Part shown: positions 45,512 to 54,362 of the stretch, in pieces
How the letters are laid out: each line of letters begins with the position of its first letter
Numbering within the stretch: position 1 is the first letter of the stretch
NCBI RefSeq assembly: GCF_900105945.1
Contig: NZ_FNSO01000004.1
Location: forward strand, 806,001-870,000
Length of the DNA stretch: 64,000 nt
Source of the DNA: Amycolatopsis tolypomycina
Lineage (GTDB): Bacteria; Actinomycetota; Actinomycetes; Mycobacteriales; Pseudonocardiaceae
Reading direction: 5' to 3'
Notes under the pieces: generated by a model
Seen by the model: only the letters and a program-made list of their open reading frames with translations
Databases searched by the model: none
Told to the model about the DNA's origin: nothing
Position numbers and translations under genes: made by a program

Positions 45512-46867
45512 ATGGGCGGGGCGGTCGATGCGTCGGGAGTGGTCAGCTCCGTGCTGTCCGGGTACCGGCGCGTGCTCGTCGAGTGCCGTCGCCGCGTCAC
45601 CGGCGATCCCGGCGCGCTCAGCGCCGCGTCGCAGCGAGTCGCGACCCGGGCAACGGCCGTTTCGGGCCAGGCGCGGGAAATCGACGAGTCCGCCAAGGCG
45701 CTGCACGCGGACTGGGACGGCGACGCCTACACCGCGTTCGCGACGGCGGCGGGCGAACTCGGCAAGGAGCTCGCCGGCACCGCCACGAAACTCGACGACC
45801 AGGCGAAGCGGCTCGCCGCGGCGGCGCGGCTCGTGCAGTCCGCGGAAGCCGCCGTGGACTCGGTGCTCGCGCAGTTCGACTCCTACGCCGCCCAGCTGAC
45901 CGCCCAGGCCCGCGCGGTGAACTCCGCCGCGGTCGGGGCGTTCATCCAGGCCGCGCGGCAGCTCGGCGAGCAGAGTGGCGCGGCGGCCCGCCAGGTGGTC
46001 GACGAGTTCTCCGACGCCCTCGCCGAGCTGTTCCCGCCCGAAGGCGTCGGCCGGCTCGAGCACGAGCTCGGCAAGTGGGCGCGCGGCCCCCTGCACTGGC
46101 TCAACGGCGAGCCGATGGACGGCCGGAAGCGGCCGCGGACCGTGCCCTCGTGGTTCGGCAACTCCGGCTGGAAGAAGCTCACCTGGGACGGCCTCGAAGG
46201 CACCCGCGCGCCGAGGAAGGCCGACACGCCGTTCGGGCAGCCGGAACCCGACGGCGTCAAGGAAAAGCTCGCCCGCAACACCGAGATCACCTACTACAAG
46301 TTCCAGCACGAGCAGGACGGCTGGTCGCCGGGCTACGACGGGAAGATCACGTCGAAGGGCTGGGACGCGTCCGCGTCCGGGCACGCGGAACTCGCGGCGC
46401 TGCACGGCGAAGCCGAAGCCAAGAAGGCGTGGGGCGTCGCCGAAGCCCACGCCAAGGGCACGGTGTTCGCCGGCGGCGAGGTCAGCGCGTCCGGCACGAT
46501 CGGCGCGCACGGCGTCGGCGCGCACGCGAACGCGTTCGTCGGTGGGAAGGTCGAAGGCGAGGTCGCCGCGGACGTCGCGGGCATCGGTGTCGGCGCGAAC
46601 GGCACCCTGCAGTACGGCCTCGGCGCGCAGCTCGACGCCCAGGCCGTCTACGACGCCGGGCACCTCAAGGTGAGCTTCAAGGCGGGCGCGGCGCTCGGCC
46701 TCGGCCTGGGCGTCGGCGCGAAGATCGACATCGACCTGCCGAAGCTCGGCCACACGATCGGCGAGTACGGCGGCGCGGCCGTCGACGCCGTCAGCCACGC
46801 GGCGTCGGACGCGGCCGACGCCGTGGGCTCCGCGTGGGACGACGCCGTCGCGTACGTGGGGTTGTGA
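45512..46867 (+). CDS. Long WXG-type putative T7SS effector
   Basis: 451 residues. WXG-like helical domain (about 20-160) with ALHADWDGDAYTAFA (WxG), a middle region (about 180-270) with PSWFGNSGWKKLTWDGLEG, then a Gly/Ala-rich beta-type region (about 285-415) of alternating short strands (GKITSKGWDASASGHAEL, EVSASGTIGAHGVGAHA, GVGANGTLQYG, LKVSFKAGAALGLGLG) and an acidic Ala-rich tail. It resembles long WXG/LXG effectors in layout; the C-terminal activity is unknown. It starts 3 bp after the preceding stop and overlaps the next start by 1 nt. Confidence 0.72.
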   Translation: MGGAVDASGVVSSVLSGYRRVLVECRRRVTGDPGALSAASQRVATRATAVSGQAREIDESAKALHADWDGDAYTAFATAAGELGKELAGTATKLDDQAKRLAAAARLVQSAEAAVDSVLAQFDSYAAQLTAQARAVNSAAVGAFIQAARQLGEQSGAAARQVVDEFSDALAELFPPEGVGRLEHELGKWARGPLHWLNGEPMDGRKRPRTVPSWFGNSGWKKLTWDGLEGTRAPRKADTPFGQPEPDGVKEKLARNTEITYYKFQHEQDGWSPGYDGKITSKGWDASASGHAELAALHGEAEAKKAWGVAEAHAKGTVFAGGEVSASGTIGAHGVGAHANAFVGGKVEGEVAADVAGIGVGANGTLQYGLGAQLDAQAVYDAGHLKVSFKAGAALGLGLGVGAKIDIDLPKLGHTIGEYGGAAVDAVSHAASDAADAVGSAWDDAVAYVGL

Positions 46868-47337
46868 TGACGCTTCCCCTCGACTTCGTGATCCCGGACG
46901 GCTGGACCGCCGTCGACCCGGGCGACTCCGGCGCGGTGTTCGTCGCCGTGCACGACGCCGCACCGGGCGAGTTCACCCCGAACATCACCGTGAGCGTGCA
47001 GCAGCGGCCGGACGACGCCACGATCGACGCCATCGCTGCTGAGGCCGTCGAACGCCTTTCGCGGACGCTGGCCGGGCTCGACGTGCTGATCGTCCGCGAC
47101 GTCGGCGAGCCGGCCGCGCCGGGCGTCATGCAGCTGCTGCGGCTGCGCACCGGCGAAGGCACCGAGCTGATCCAGACCCAGGTGCACCTGACGGTCCCCG
47201 GCGCCACGCCGGCGGAGCGGCTGGTGCTGGAGCTCGCCTGCACGGCCGCGCCCGCGACCGCCCGGCGGCTCGCACCCGGATTCCAGCGGTTCGTGGCGAG
47301 CGTCCACGTCCGCCAGCACGAAGGGACACAACAGTGA
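46867..47337 (+). CDS. LpqN/Mog1-like fold protein in the T7SS operon
   Basis: 156 residues, no signal peptide. PLDFVIPDGWTAVDPGDSGAVFVAV at the start and LVLELACTAAP with a final RFVASVHV match the DcrB/LpqN/PsbP-like fold often found in actinobacterial T7SS operons. Role unknown; possibly a cytosolic chaperone or adaptor. Its start overlaps the upstream stop (TGATG) and its stop overlaps the next GTG. Confidence 0.65.
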   Translation: MTLPLDFVIPDGWTAVDPGDSGAVFVAVHDAAPGEFTPNITVSVQQRPDDATIDAIAAEAVERLSRTLAGLDVLIVRDVGEPAAPGVMQLLRLRTGEGTELIQTQVHLTVPGATPAERLVLELACTAAPATARRLAPGFQRFVASVHVRQHEGTQQ

Positions 47338-47654
47338 CCGATCCGTACGCGGTGCCCGACATGGACGAGCTGCTCGCCCAGGTGCGCAAGCAGACCGAAG
47401 AGGTCCAGCGGATCCAGCGCACGGTCGAGGCGATGGAGGTCAAGGCGCACTCGCGGCAGAACGAGGTCACCGTCACCCTCCGCGGCGACGGCCGGTTCAC
47501 CTCGATCGACATCGACCCCCGCGCGATCCGCGAGTACGACGCGCGCAACCTGTCGGAGATCGTCCTGGAAGCGGTGAACGCCGGGCTGCAGAAGCTGGCC
47601 GAAGCCAGTTCCGCCAAGTTCGCCCCGGTCATCGCGGCCGCGAAAGACGTCTGA
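47334..47654 (+). CDS. YbaB/EbfC-like small protein
   Basis: 106 residues, YbaB fold: MDELLAQVRKQTEEVQRIQRTVE helix, then VTVTLRGDGRFTSIDIDPRAI strands and a C-terminal helix LSEIVLEAVNAGLQKL. YbaB proteins bind nucleic acid loosely; versions in ESX loci are common but unexplained. Overlaps by 4 nt upstream and 1 nt with eccD, so it is fully coupled. Confidence 0.82.
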   Translation: MTDPYAVPDMDELLAQVRKQTEEVQRIQRTVEAMEVKAHSRQNEVTVTLRGDGRFTSIDIDPRAIREYDARNLSEIVLEAVNAGLQKLAEASSAKFAPVIAAAKDV

Positions 47655-49024
47655 TGACGGCTTCTCTGACCGGGACGACGCGCCGGGTCACGGTGGTCAC
47701 GCCGCGGGCCCGCGTCGACGTCGCCCTGCCGCAGCAGTCGACGTTCGCGGAGCTGGTCCCGCAGCTCGTGCGGCTGGCCGGAGCGTCCGGCCAGGCGTCG
47801 GCCGAGCACCCCGGCTGGGTCCTTTCGCGGCTGGGTGGCGCACCACTGGCACTGGGCCTGAGCGTGGCGGCGGCCCAGATCCGGGACGGCGAAGTGCTGC
47901 ACCTGACCCCGCGGGAGCGCCCGCGGGGTCCGCTGCTGTTCGACGACGTCGTCGACTCGATCGCGAGTGTGGCGGACGCCGACGGCGGCTGGGGCCCGTC
48001 GGTCGCCCGGCGGTCCGGCCTGGTCGCCGCGGTGGTGCTGCTCCTGGCGGGCGGCCTGCTGGTGCAGGCGGCGGCGTCGGGCAGCGTCCTGGCGCCGATC
48101 GGGACGGGGTTGCTGGCGTTGGTGCTGCTGCTCGGCGGCGGCGCGTTGAGCCGGGCGTACGGCGACGCCGAGGCGGGCGCGGCGGGTTCCCTGGCCGGCG
48201 TCGGCGTGGCGCTGCTGGCCGGGATGTCGGTGCTGCCCCCGCATCCGCTGTTCTCGCTGTCGGCGGGCCCGCTGGCCGCGGGCTTGGCGGCGGTGACGGT
48301 GTACGGCGTGCTGGCGGCGGTCTCGGTGGCGGACCGGCTCCCGTGGTTCGTGGCGATCACCGGCGCGGCGGGCTTCGGCGCGGTGACGTCCGGGGTCGTG
48401 CTGCTGGGCGGCGTCTCCGCGGTGTCCGCCGCGGCGGTGGTCGCGGTGGTGTGCACGGCCCTGGCGGCGGTGGCGCCGATGCTGGCGCTGCGCCTGGCCC
48501 GCCTGCCGCTGCCGCGCGTGCCGGACGACATGGCGGCGTTCCGCGCGGACGAGCAGCCGTCGCTGGGCACGGAGATGATCGGCCGGACGTCCCGGGCCCA
48601 GGCGGTCCTCACGGGACTGCTGGTGGCGCTCGGCCTGGTGGTGCTGGCGGGTTCGATGGTGCTCGCGTCCGGGGGTCCGTGGGAAGCCGGGCTGGCCGGT
48701 TTGCTGGGCCTGGCGTGGATCCTGCGGTCGCGGTCGTACGCGGGCCGGGCACAACGGCTGGTCCTGGTGGGTTTCGGCGTCCCGGCGCTGGTGTGCGCGG
48801 GGGTGTGGCTGGTGGCCTCGGGCAACCGCACGGCGGTGTTCGCGGCCGGGTGCGCGGTGGTGCTGGCGGCGGTGGTCTGCCTGGTGTACGCGACGCGGGT
48901 GGCGCGCGGACTGCGTTCGCCCTACTGGTCGCGGCTGCTGGACGTGACGGAGTTCCTGGTGCTGCTGTCCCTGGTGCCGGTGGTGGCGATGATCGCCGGG
49001 GTGTACGAGGCCGTGCGCGGCTGA
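47654..49024 (+). CDS. eccD: T7SS membrane channel component EccD
   Basis: 456 residues. N-terminal ubiquitin-like domain (about 10-90: RRVTVVTPRARVDVALP, FAELVPQLV, EVLHLTPR) followed by about eleven TM helices (from about 120 to the end), the standard EccD/YukD arrangement. It is the last gene of the operon starting at 43688 and gives the export machine's main membrane part. Confidence 0.93.
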   Translation: MTASLTGTTRRVTVVTPRARVDVALPQQSTFAELVPQLVRLAGASGQASAEHPGWVLSRLGGAPLALGLSVAAAQIRDGEVLHLTPRERPRGPLLFDDVVDSIASVADADGGWGPSVARRSGLVAAVVLLLAGGLLVQAAASGSVLAPIGTGLLALVLLLGGGALSRAYGDAEAGAAGSLAGVGVALLAGMSVLPPHPLFSLSAGPLAAGLAAVTVYGVLAAVSVADRLPWFVAITGAAGFGAVTSGVVLLGGVSAVSAAAVVAVVCTALAAVAPMLALRLARLPLPRVPDDMAAFRADEQPSLGTEMIGRTSRAQAVLTGLLVALGLVVLAGSMVLASGGPWEAGLAGLLGLAWILRSRSYAGRAQRLVLVGFGVPALVCAGVWLVASGNRTAVFAAGCAVVLAAVVCLVYATRVARGLRSPYWSRLLDVTEFLVLLSLVPVVAMIAGVYEAVRG

Positions 49025-49064
49025 GCCTTCTCCCGGCGGTCGACACATTCGACTGAACCTTTCA

Positions 49065-49112
49065 TTGACGGTGCCGCGCGGGCACTGTTAGGACTGTTTC
49101 GGGAGCGCTCCC
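49065..49112 (+). promoter_or_regulatory. Promoter and CebR/LacI-type operator of the GH30 gene
   Basis: TTGACG (49065-49070) and TAGGAC (49089-49094) are 18 bp apart. The perfect palindrome GGGAGCGCTCCC (49101-49112) sits right at the expected start point. It matches the core of the CebR box of actinomycete cellulose/xylan genes (TGGGAGCGCTCCCA; established), here with C in place of the first T. The gene is therefore probably induced by plant-polysaccharide fragments. Confidence 0.75.
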
Positions 49113-49146
49113 AGGTGGTTGCCGGCCGACTTTCCAGGGAGATGCC

Positions 49147-50415
49147 ATGTCAGCACGTCCAGAGCAGTCCGAAAGTTCGCCGCTCGTGCGCCGGCGCACC
49201 GTGCTGGCGGCAGGCGCCGCCCTGCCGGTGGCGCTGGCGGCGACCGCGACCCCGGCCGCGGCGGCCGCGGCGGTGGTCGTCGAGCCGTCGAACGTGCAGC
49301 AGACGATCCTCGGCTTCGGCGGGATGAACCACACCGTCTGGATCAGCGACCTCACCGCCGCCCAGCGCGAGACGGCGTTCGGCAACGGCACGAACCAGCT
49401 CGGGTTCACCGTGCTGCGCATCCCCGTCCACGAAGACCGCAACAACTGGAGCCGCGAGGTCGCCACGGCGAAGCGGGCGAGTGAGCTCGGAGCCAAGGTC
49501 ATGGCCTCGCCGTGGAACCCGCCCGCCTCGATGACCGAGAGCTTCTCCGGTGGCAAGCGGCTGAAGTACGGGTCCTATGGGGCTTATGCGCAGCACCTGA
49601 ACGACTTCACCGCGTTCATGAAGAACAACGGCGTGAACCTGTACGGGATCTCGGTGCAGAACGAGCCGGACTACGCGCACGACTGGACGGCGTGGACCGC
49701 CGCCGAAATCGTCAAGTTCCTGCGCGAGAACGCCGGCTCGCTCACCACCCGGGTCATCGCGCCCGAGTCGTTCCAGTACCGCAAGAACATGTCCGACCCG
49801 ATCCTCAACGATCCCGTCGCACTGGCCAATGTGGACATCATCGGCGCGCACCTCTACGGCACGTCGTTCTCGAACCTGCCCTACCCGCTCTTCCAGCAGA
49901 AGGGCGCCGGCAAGGAGCTGTGGATGACGGAGGTGTACTACCCCAACAGCACCGATTCGGCCGACCTGTGGCCGCAGGCGCTCGACGTCGGTGAGCACGT
50001 CCACCGCGCGTTGGTCGACGGCCGGTTCCAGACGTACGTCTGGTGGTACATCCGCCGGTCGTACGGGCCGATGCGGGAGGACGGGCAGATCAGCAAGCGG
50101 GGCGCTTGTATGGCGCACTTCGCGAAGTGGGTCCGGCCTGGGTACCAGCGCATCACCGCTACCGCGAATCCGCAGTCGAATGTCTATGTTTCGGCGTTCA
50201 AGAGCGGGGCTCGGGTTGTCATCGTCGCCATCAACAAGAACACGTCGGTGGTCGATCTTTCCGTTACGATCCGGGACACCGGTTCGGGGACCGCTCAGAC
50301 CTGGTTGACCAACCAGAGCGCGAATCTCGCGCCCGCCACCGGCATCACCATTTCCAATGGGGCTTTCAACGCCCAGCTGCCGGCGCGCAGCATCCGGACG
50401 TTCGTCGTGAACTGA
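49147..50415 (+). CDS. Secreted GH30 family glycoside hydrolase (xylanase type)
   Basis: 422 residues. Twin-arginine-like signal (RRRTVLAAGAALPVALAAT, cleavage after APAAA-type stretch), then a (beta/alpha)8 barrel starting QTILGFGGMNHTVW. Acid/base Glu173 in GISVQNEPDY and nucleophile Glu262 in LWMTEVYYP; a C-terminal beta domain (about 345-422) ends LPARSIRTFVVN. The pattern fits GH30 subfamily 8 glucuronoxylanases. It sits convergent to eccE (2-bp gap) with its own CebR-type operator, so it is functionally foreign to the T7SS locus. Confidence 0.9.
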   Translation: MSARPEQSESSPLVRRRTVLAAGAALPVALAATATPAAAAAAVVVEPSNVQQTILGFGGMNHTVWISDLTAAQRETAFGNGTNQLGFTVLRIPVHEDRNNWSREVATAKRASELGAKVMASPWNPPASMTESFSGGKRLKYGSYGAYAQHLNDFTAFMKNNGVNLYGISVQNEPDYAHDWTAWTAAEIVKFLRENAGSLTTRVIAPESFQYRKNMSDPILNDPVALANVDIIGAHLYGTSFSNLPYPLFQQKGAGKELWMTEVYYPNSTDSADLWPQALDVGEHVHRALVDGRFQTYVWWYIRRSYGPMREDGQISKRGACMAHFAKWVRPGYQRITATANPQSNVYVSAFKSGARVVIVAINKNTSVVDLSVTIRDTGSGTAQTWLTNQSANLAPATGITISNGAFNAQLPARSIRTFVVN

Positions 50416-50417
50416 GG

Positions 50418-51458
50418 TCAGCCGTCCAGGGCGAGGGGGAGGGTGCGGCGCACCCCCGCCTCGTGGCGGCCGTGCAGCGGGATCATCGCGGGGGGCGCGG
50501 GCACCGGAGCACCTGCCCGCGCCCCCACCCGAACCGTCACCTCCGCCTTCTCCCTGCCGGCGGCCGTTTTCGTCAGCGTGTACGACGTTGCCGTGAATGC
50601 TGCTCCCGGGACTGCCATGTCCAGTACCCGCGGTGAGCGGGGGCGGAAGCAGGCCTGGGCCGACTGGCCCCACGTCCACGACTTCCAGCGATCCGGAGGT
50701 CCCGAAGCCGGCCCCTGGACGCCCAGCGCCACCCGGAGTTCCTTGGCCAGCTCGCCGGCCTCCAGGACCGTGCTCTGGTAGCCCGCTTCGGCCAGTGCTC
50801 CCATCAGGCTCAGCGCCGCCGACGCCGTGCTCCGGAGGGCTCCCAGGTCGCCGCCGCCGCGGGCCAGTGCTGCGGTGGGGGCCTGGTCCGGCCGGTAGCG
50901 GACTGCCAGCCAACGCACCTTGAGTACCTGGTCGGCGCGGGGGATGGCCCAGGTCAGCAACTGGGCCGATGCCAGGGGGATGTCCGTGCGCCCGTACGCC
51001 GCGTGCAGGGCGTCCACCAGGGGCTCCGGTGCGCCCGGTCCCGGCGTCAGGCGGACCAGTGCACTCCAGCCGCCGTCGACCTCCGCGACGCCGAAGCGGT
51101 TTCCCGCCCGGTCGACGTGCTGGCGTACCTTCACCGGTCCGGCCACGCGGAACAGCGGGTCCGGGTTGTCGCGGCGCGTGTCGTGGCGGCGCAACCGGTA
51201 GCCCGTCCACGTCAGGGCCCAGCCCGCCAGATGACGGCCCGCGAACCGCGCCGACGTCAGCAGCACCACCAGCCCCGCGGCCACGCTCACGCCGATCCGC
51301 GCCGGCTGCGCGACGCCGTCGACGAGCCACGCGAGCAGCACCGCGATCGCGGCGAGCTCCCACAGCGCGGCCTGCAGCGGGCGGATCGGCAGCAGCCACG
51401 GCAGCGGTGCGGGCGCGGGCCGGGACGGTGCCGGGCGGACGGCGGTATCGACGGACAC
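50418..51458 (-). CDS. eccE: T7SS component EccE
   Basis: 346 residues. Two N-terminal TM helices (about 30-50 and 54-72: LWELAAIAVLLAWLVDG, IGVSVAAGLVVLLTS), then the EccE domain with LTWTGYRLRRH, VAEVDGGWSALVRL and WKSWTWGQSAQACFRP. Stabilises the ESX membrane complex (family knowledge). Divergent from eccB, 141 bp apart. Confidence 0.88.
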   Translation of the reverse strand: MSVDTAVRPAPSRPAPAPLPWLLPIRPLQAALWELAAIAVLLAWLVDGVAQPARIGVSVAAGLVVLLTSARFAGRHLAGWALTWTGYRLRRHDTRRDNPDPLFRVAGPVKVRQHVDRAGNRFGVAEVDGGWSALVRLTPGPGAPEPLVDALHAAYGRTDIPLASAQLLTWAIPRADQVLKVRWLAVRYRPDQAPTAALARGGGDLGALRSTASAALSLMGALAEAGYQSTVLEAGELAKELRVALGVQGPASGPPDRWKSWTWGQSAQACFRPRSPRVLDMAVPGAAFTATSYTLTKTAAGREKAEVTVRVGARAGAPVPAPPAMIPLHGRHEAGVRRTLPLALDG

Positions 51459-51599
51459 GGGCTCCCCTTTCCCCGGCCTTCGACGCTACTGGCTGCCCGG
51501 ATACCGCGTGGGCGTAAAAATTACCCTCGCCGCGCCCCGGTCCGGTGCCTAGCATCGGCTGCTCGGGAGGATGACGCACACATCCGGGGGCACAGCAGC
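51459..51599. promoter_or_regulatory. Divergent region between eccE and eccB
   Basis: 141 bp without a gene. It contains a short AT-rich patch (GTAAAAATTACC near 51513) flanked by GC-rich DNA, a likely site of one or both promoters. No specific operator was recognised. Confidence 0.3.
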
Positions 51600-53021
51600 G
51601 TGTGGACGCAGCGGGACCAGATCCAGGCGTACCAGTTCCTCCGCCGCAGGCTCGTTTCCGCGCTCGTCGCCGCCGACGCCAACCATCCCGTTTCGCCGAG
51701 CCGGCGGCTCGTGCTGGGCACCGTCCTCGGCGTCGTGGCCGCCCTGCTGGTGACCGCCGTCTTCGGCATCATCGGGCTGCTGAACCCCTCCGGCGGCAAG
51801 GACTGGCTGGCCGGCGGCAAAGTCATCGTCGAAGAAGGCACCGGCGCGCGGTTCGTGCTCGGGGCCGACGGGGTGCTGCACCCGGTGCTCAACTACGCGT
51901 CCGCGCGGCTGCTGGCCGGCGGCACCGGCGACGCCACCGTGACCGTGTCGCCGTCGAACCTCGGCAAGGCGGGGCGCGGGACCCCGATCGGCATCCCCGG
52001 CGCCCCCGATTCGCTGCCGCTGAAGACCGCGCTCGGGACCACGCCGTGGACGAGCTGCAGCCGGACCACCCAGGACGCGCCCGCGTCGGCCGAGCCGCGC
52101 ACCGCCGTCCTGCTGGCCGCGCCCGCCTCCGGTGTCGAGCTGCCACGCGACCAGGGCGTGATCGTGCGGCTGCCGCAGGGGGAACGCTTCCTGCTCGCCG
52201 GCGGCCGACGTCACAAGCTGAGCGACGAAGCCGCGACCGCGCTGCAGTTCGACAGCTACCCGACGATCGCCGTGTCCTCGCGGTGGCTCGACACCGTCCC
52301 GGCCGGCCGCGACCTCACCGCGCTGCCGGTCGACGGCGCCGGCGACCCGGGACCCGCGGTGGGCGGCCGCGGCACCCGCGTCGGCGAAGTCCTCGCCGTC
52401 GTCGACGCGATGGCCGCGCCGGGCAGCGCCACGTCCTACTACCTGGTCCGCCGGGACGGCCTGGAGCCGGTCGGGCAGACCGAAGCGAGCCTGCTCGTCA
52501 CCACCGAGGCGAACGCGTCCGCCTACGAGGGGACGCCGAAGCCGGTCGACGTGCGCGCCGCCGACGTCGCCGCGGTCGCGAAGGCCGGCGCGCCGCGGGC
52601 CGGCGGTGCCGACCCGGCCGCCTACCCGGACCGCATTCCCGGCAAGGCGCCGATCACCGGGAACTCCGCGGCGCTGTGCGTTCAGGGCAGCCGGTTGCTC
52701 GTTTCGGCCGAATTTCCGCTTCCCGTTGGCGCCCAAGCAATCCAGGTCGCCACCCGGACCGAAGCAAGGGTGGCGGACGAGGTGTTCGTGCCTCCCTCGG
52801 GGGGAGCCGTCGTCGTCGAAGCCGGTTCGGTCACCACGTACCTCGTGACCGACACGGGCCGGAAGTACCCGGTGGTGAACGCGCAGGCCTTGGCCTCGCT
52901 CGGCTATGGAGGCGTGGCCGCACCACCGGTCGCAGGTAGTTTGCTGGCATTGGTGCCGACGGGCCCCGCGCTGGACCCGGCCACGGCCGGACGGCCGGCT
53001 CCGTCGGGTGGAACGGGGTGA
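51600..53021 (+). CDS. eccB: T7SS component EccB
   Basis: 473 residues. A short cytosolic N-terminus (WTQRDQIQAYQFLRRRLVSALV), one TM helix (about 35-60: RRLVLGTVLGVVAALLVTAVFG), then the periplasmic EccB core with VLHPVLNYASARLL, a conserved Cys pair (WTSCSRT and ALCVQGS) and repeat-like strands to VPTGPALDP. GTG 51600 is taken since the conserved part starts at once; GGGGG lies about 12 nt upstream. It overlaps the response-regulator gene by 4 nt (GTGA). Confidence 0.93.
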   Translation: MWTQRDQIQAYQFLRRRLVSALVAADANHPVSPSRRLVLGTVLGVVAALLVTAVFGIIGLLNPSGGKDWLAGGKVIVEEGTGARFVLGADGVLHPVLNYASARLLAGGTGDATVTVSPSNLGKAGRGTPIGIPGAPDSLPLKTALGTTPWTSCSRTTQDAPASAEPRTAVLLAAPASGVELPRDQGVIVRLPQGERFLLAGGRRHKLSDEAATALQFDSYPTIAVSSRWLDTVPAGRDLTALPVDGAGDPGPAVGGRGTRVGEVLAVVDAMAAPGSATSYYLVRRDGLEPVGQTEASLLVTTEANASAYEGTPKPVDVRAADVAAVAKAGAPRAGGADPAAYPDRIPGKAPITGNSAALCVQGSRLLVSAEFPLPVGAQAIQVATRTEARVADEVFVPPSGGAVVVEAGSVTTYLVTDTGRKYPVVNAQALASLGYGGVAAPPVAGSLLALVPTGPALDPATAGRPAPSGGTG

Positions 53022-53728
53022 AAGTCGTGCACATGACAGAAGAGCGTCCGACCGAGGGTGAACTGGGCCAGGGGCGGGTCCGGGTCGCGGTCATCGAAGA
53101 CCACCCGCTGTACCGCGTCTCCGTCGAACGCGTACTGGCCGAAGCCGACTTCGTCGAGCTGGGCGCGGTCGTCGATTCGGTCGCCCGGTTCCACGTGCAC
53201 CGGCAGCCGCCGGGCAGCGTGGTCCTGCTCGACCTGGGCCTGCCGGGCGTCGCGGGGGCGGCGGCCGTGCTGGAGGTGTGCGAGCTCGGGCACCACGTGC
53301 TCGTGGTCTCCGCACAGGCGGAACCGGAGGTCGTGCTCGGCGCGATCGCGGCCGGGGCGCGCGGGTTCCTGTCCAAGGACGTCGACGCCGACGAGCTGCT
53401 GATCGCGATCAAGACGGTCGCCGGCGGCGGCGCGTACGTCTCGGCGGTGGTCGCCGGGATGATCATGAAGGACAACGCCGACCGGCCCGCCGTGTCGGCC
53501 GACGCCGAGCTGTCCCCGCGCGAGGAACAGGTGCTGCGGCTGGTGGCGGCCGGGGAGCGGGACGTCGACATCGCGCTGATCCTCGGCATCGGCGTCCGGA
53601 CGGTCCGCGGCTACCTGGACCGCATCCGCGACAAGACGGGCGAGCGGCGGCGGCCGGGCCTGGTCAAGGAGGCCATCCGGCGCGGCCTGATCGGTGAGGC
53701 CGGCCCGCGGCGCGGCGGCCGCAAATGA
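53018..53728 (+). CDS. LuxR/NarL-type response regulator 1
   Basis: 236 residues. Receiver domain (about 20-140) with acidic pair ED near 27-28, phospho-Asp72 (VVLLDLGLPG), and Lys in GFLSKDVD; LuxR HTH (about 165-225) with LSPREEQVLRLVAAGERDVDIALILGIGVRTVRGYLDRI (key part VRTVRGYLDRIRDKT). GTG 53018 overlaps the eccB stop; ATG 53033 is an alternative. No histidine kinase gene is adjacent. Overlap with the next gene (ATGA) shows a coupled pair. Confidence 0.88.
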   Translation: MKVVHMTEERPTEGELGQGRVRVAVIEDHPLYRVSVERVLAEADFVELGAVVDSVARFHVHRQPPGSVVLLDLGLPGVAGAAAVLEVCELGHHVLVVSAQAEPEVVLGAIAAGARGFLSKDVDADELLIAIKTVAGGGAYVSAVVAGMIMKDNADRPAVSADAELSPREEQVLRLVAAGERDVDIALILGIGVRTVRGYLDRIRDKTGERRRPGLVKEAIRRGLIGEAGPRRGGRK

Positions 53729-54354
53729 GCGGGCGCATCGCCGTCGGCGTGATCGAGGACCACCCGCTCTACCGGTACGCGCTGACCCGCGTGCTGACCG
53801 AGGCGCCGGACATCGAGCTCGGCGCCGTGGCGGACTCGGTGGCCCGGTTCGCGGTGCAGGACCAGCCGGCGGGCAGCGTCGTCGTCCTCGACCTCAAGCT
53901 GCGCGGTGTCCAGGACGCGGCCGCGGTCCTGGAAGTGGGGCAGATGGGGCACAAGGTGCTGGTGGTGTCCGCGCACGCGGAACAGCCGGAGGTGCTCGGC
54001 GCGATGCAGGCGGGCGCGAAGGGCTTCCTGTCCAAGGACGTCGACGGCGACGAGCTGCTGCGCGCGATCCGCACGATCGCCGACGACAACGCGTACGTGT
54101 CGCCGACGCTGGCCGGGATGATCATCCAGGACAGCGAAGAGCGGCACGCGGGTCCGAAGATCGTGTTGTCGGAGCGGGAAAAGCAGGTGCTCCGCCTGGT
54201 GGCGGCGGGGGAGCGGGACGTCGACGTCGCGGAGATCCTCAACATCAGCGTCCGCACGGTCCGGTCGTACCTCGACCGCATCCGCGACAAGACCGGCGAA
54301 CGGCGACGCGCGGGCTTCGTGCGCGTCGCCATCCGCGAAGGCCTCCTCCGCTAG
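53725..54354 (+). CDS. LuxR/NarL-type response regulator 2
   Basis: 209 residues, tandem paralogue of the preceding regulator: VIEDHPLYRYAL, phospho-Asp56 (VVVLDLKLRG), GFLSKDVDGDELL, then LSEREKQVLRLVAAGERDVDVAEI (key parts LSEREKQVLRL, VRTVRSYLDRIRDKTGERRR). The HTH helices are nearly identical in the two proteins, so they may bind the same sites or form heterodimers. Last gene of the eccB unit; two palindromes follow. Confidence 0.88.
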   Translation: MSGRIAVGVIEDHPLYRYALTRVLTEAPDIELGAVADSVARFAVQDQPAGSVVVLDLKLRGVQDAAAVLEVGQMGHKVLVVSAHAEQPEVLGAMQAGAKGFLSKDVDGDELLRAIRTIADDNAYVSPTLAGMIIQDSEERHAGPKIVLSEREKQVLRLVAAGERDVDVAEILNISVRTVRSYLDRIRDKTGERRRAGFVRVAIREGLLR

Positions 54355-54362
54355 CGCCTGTA

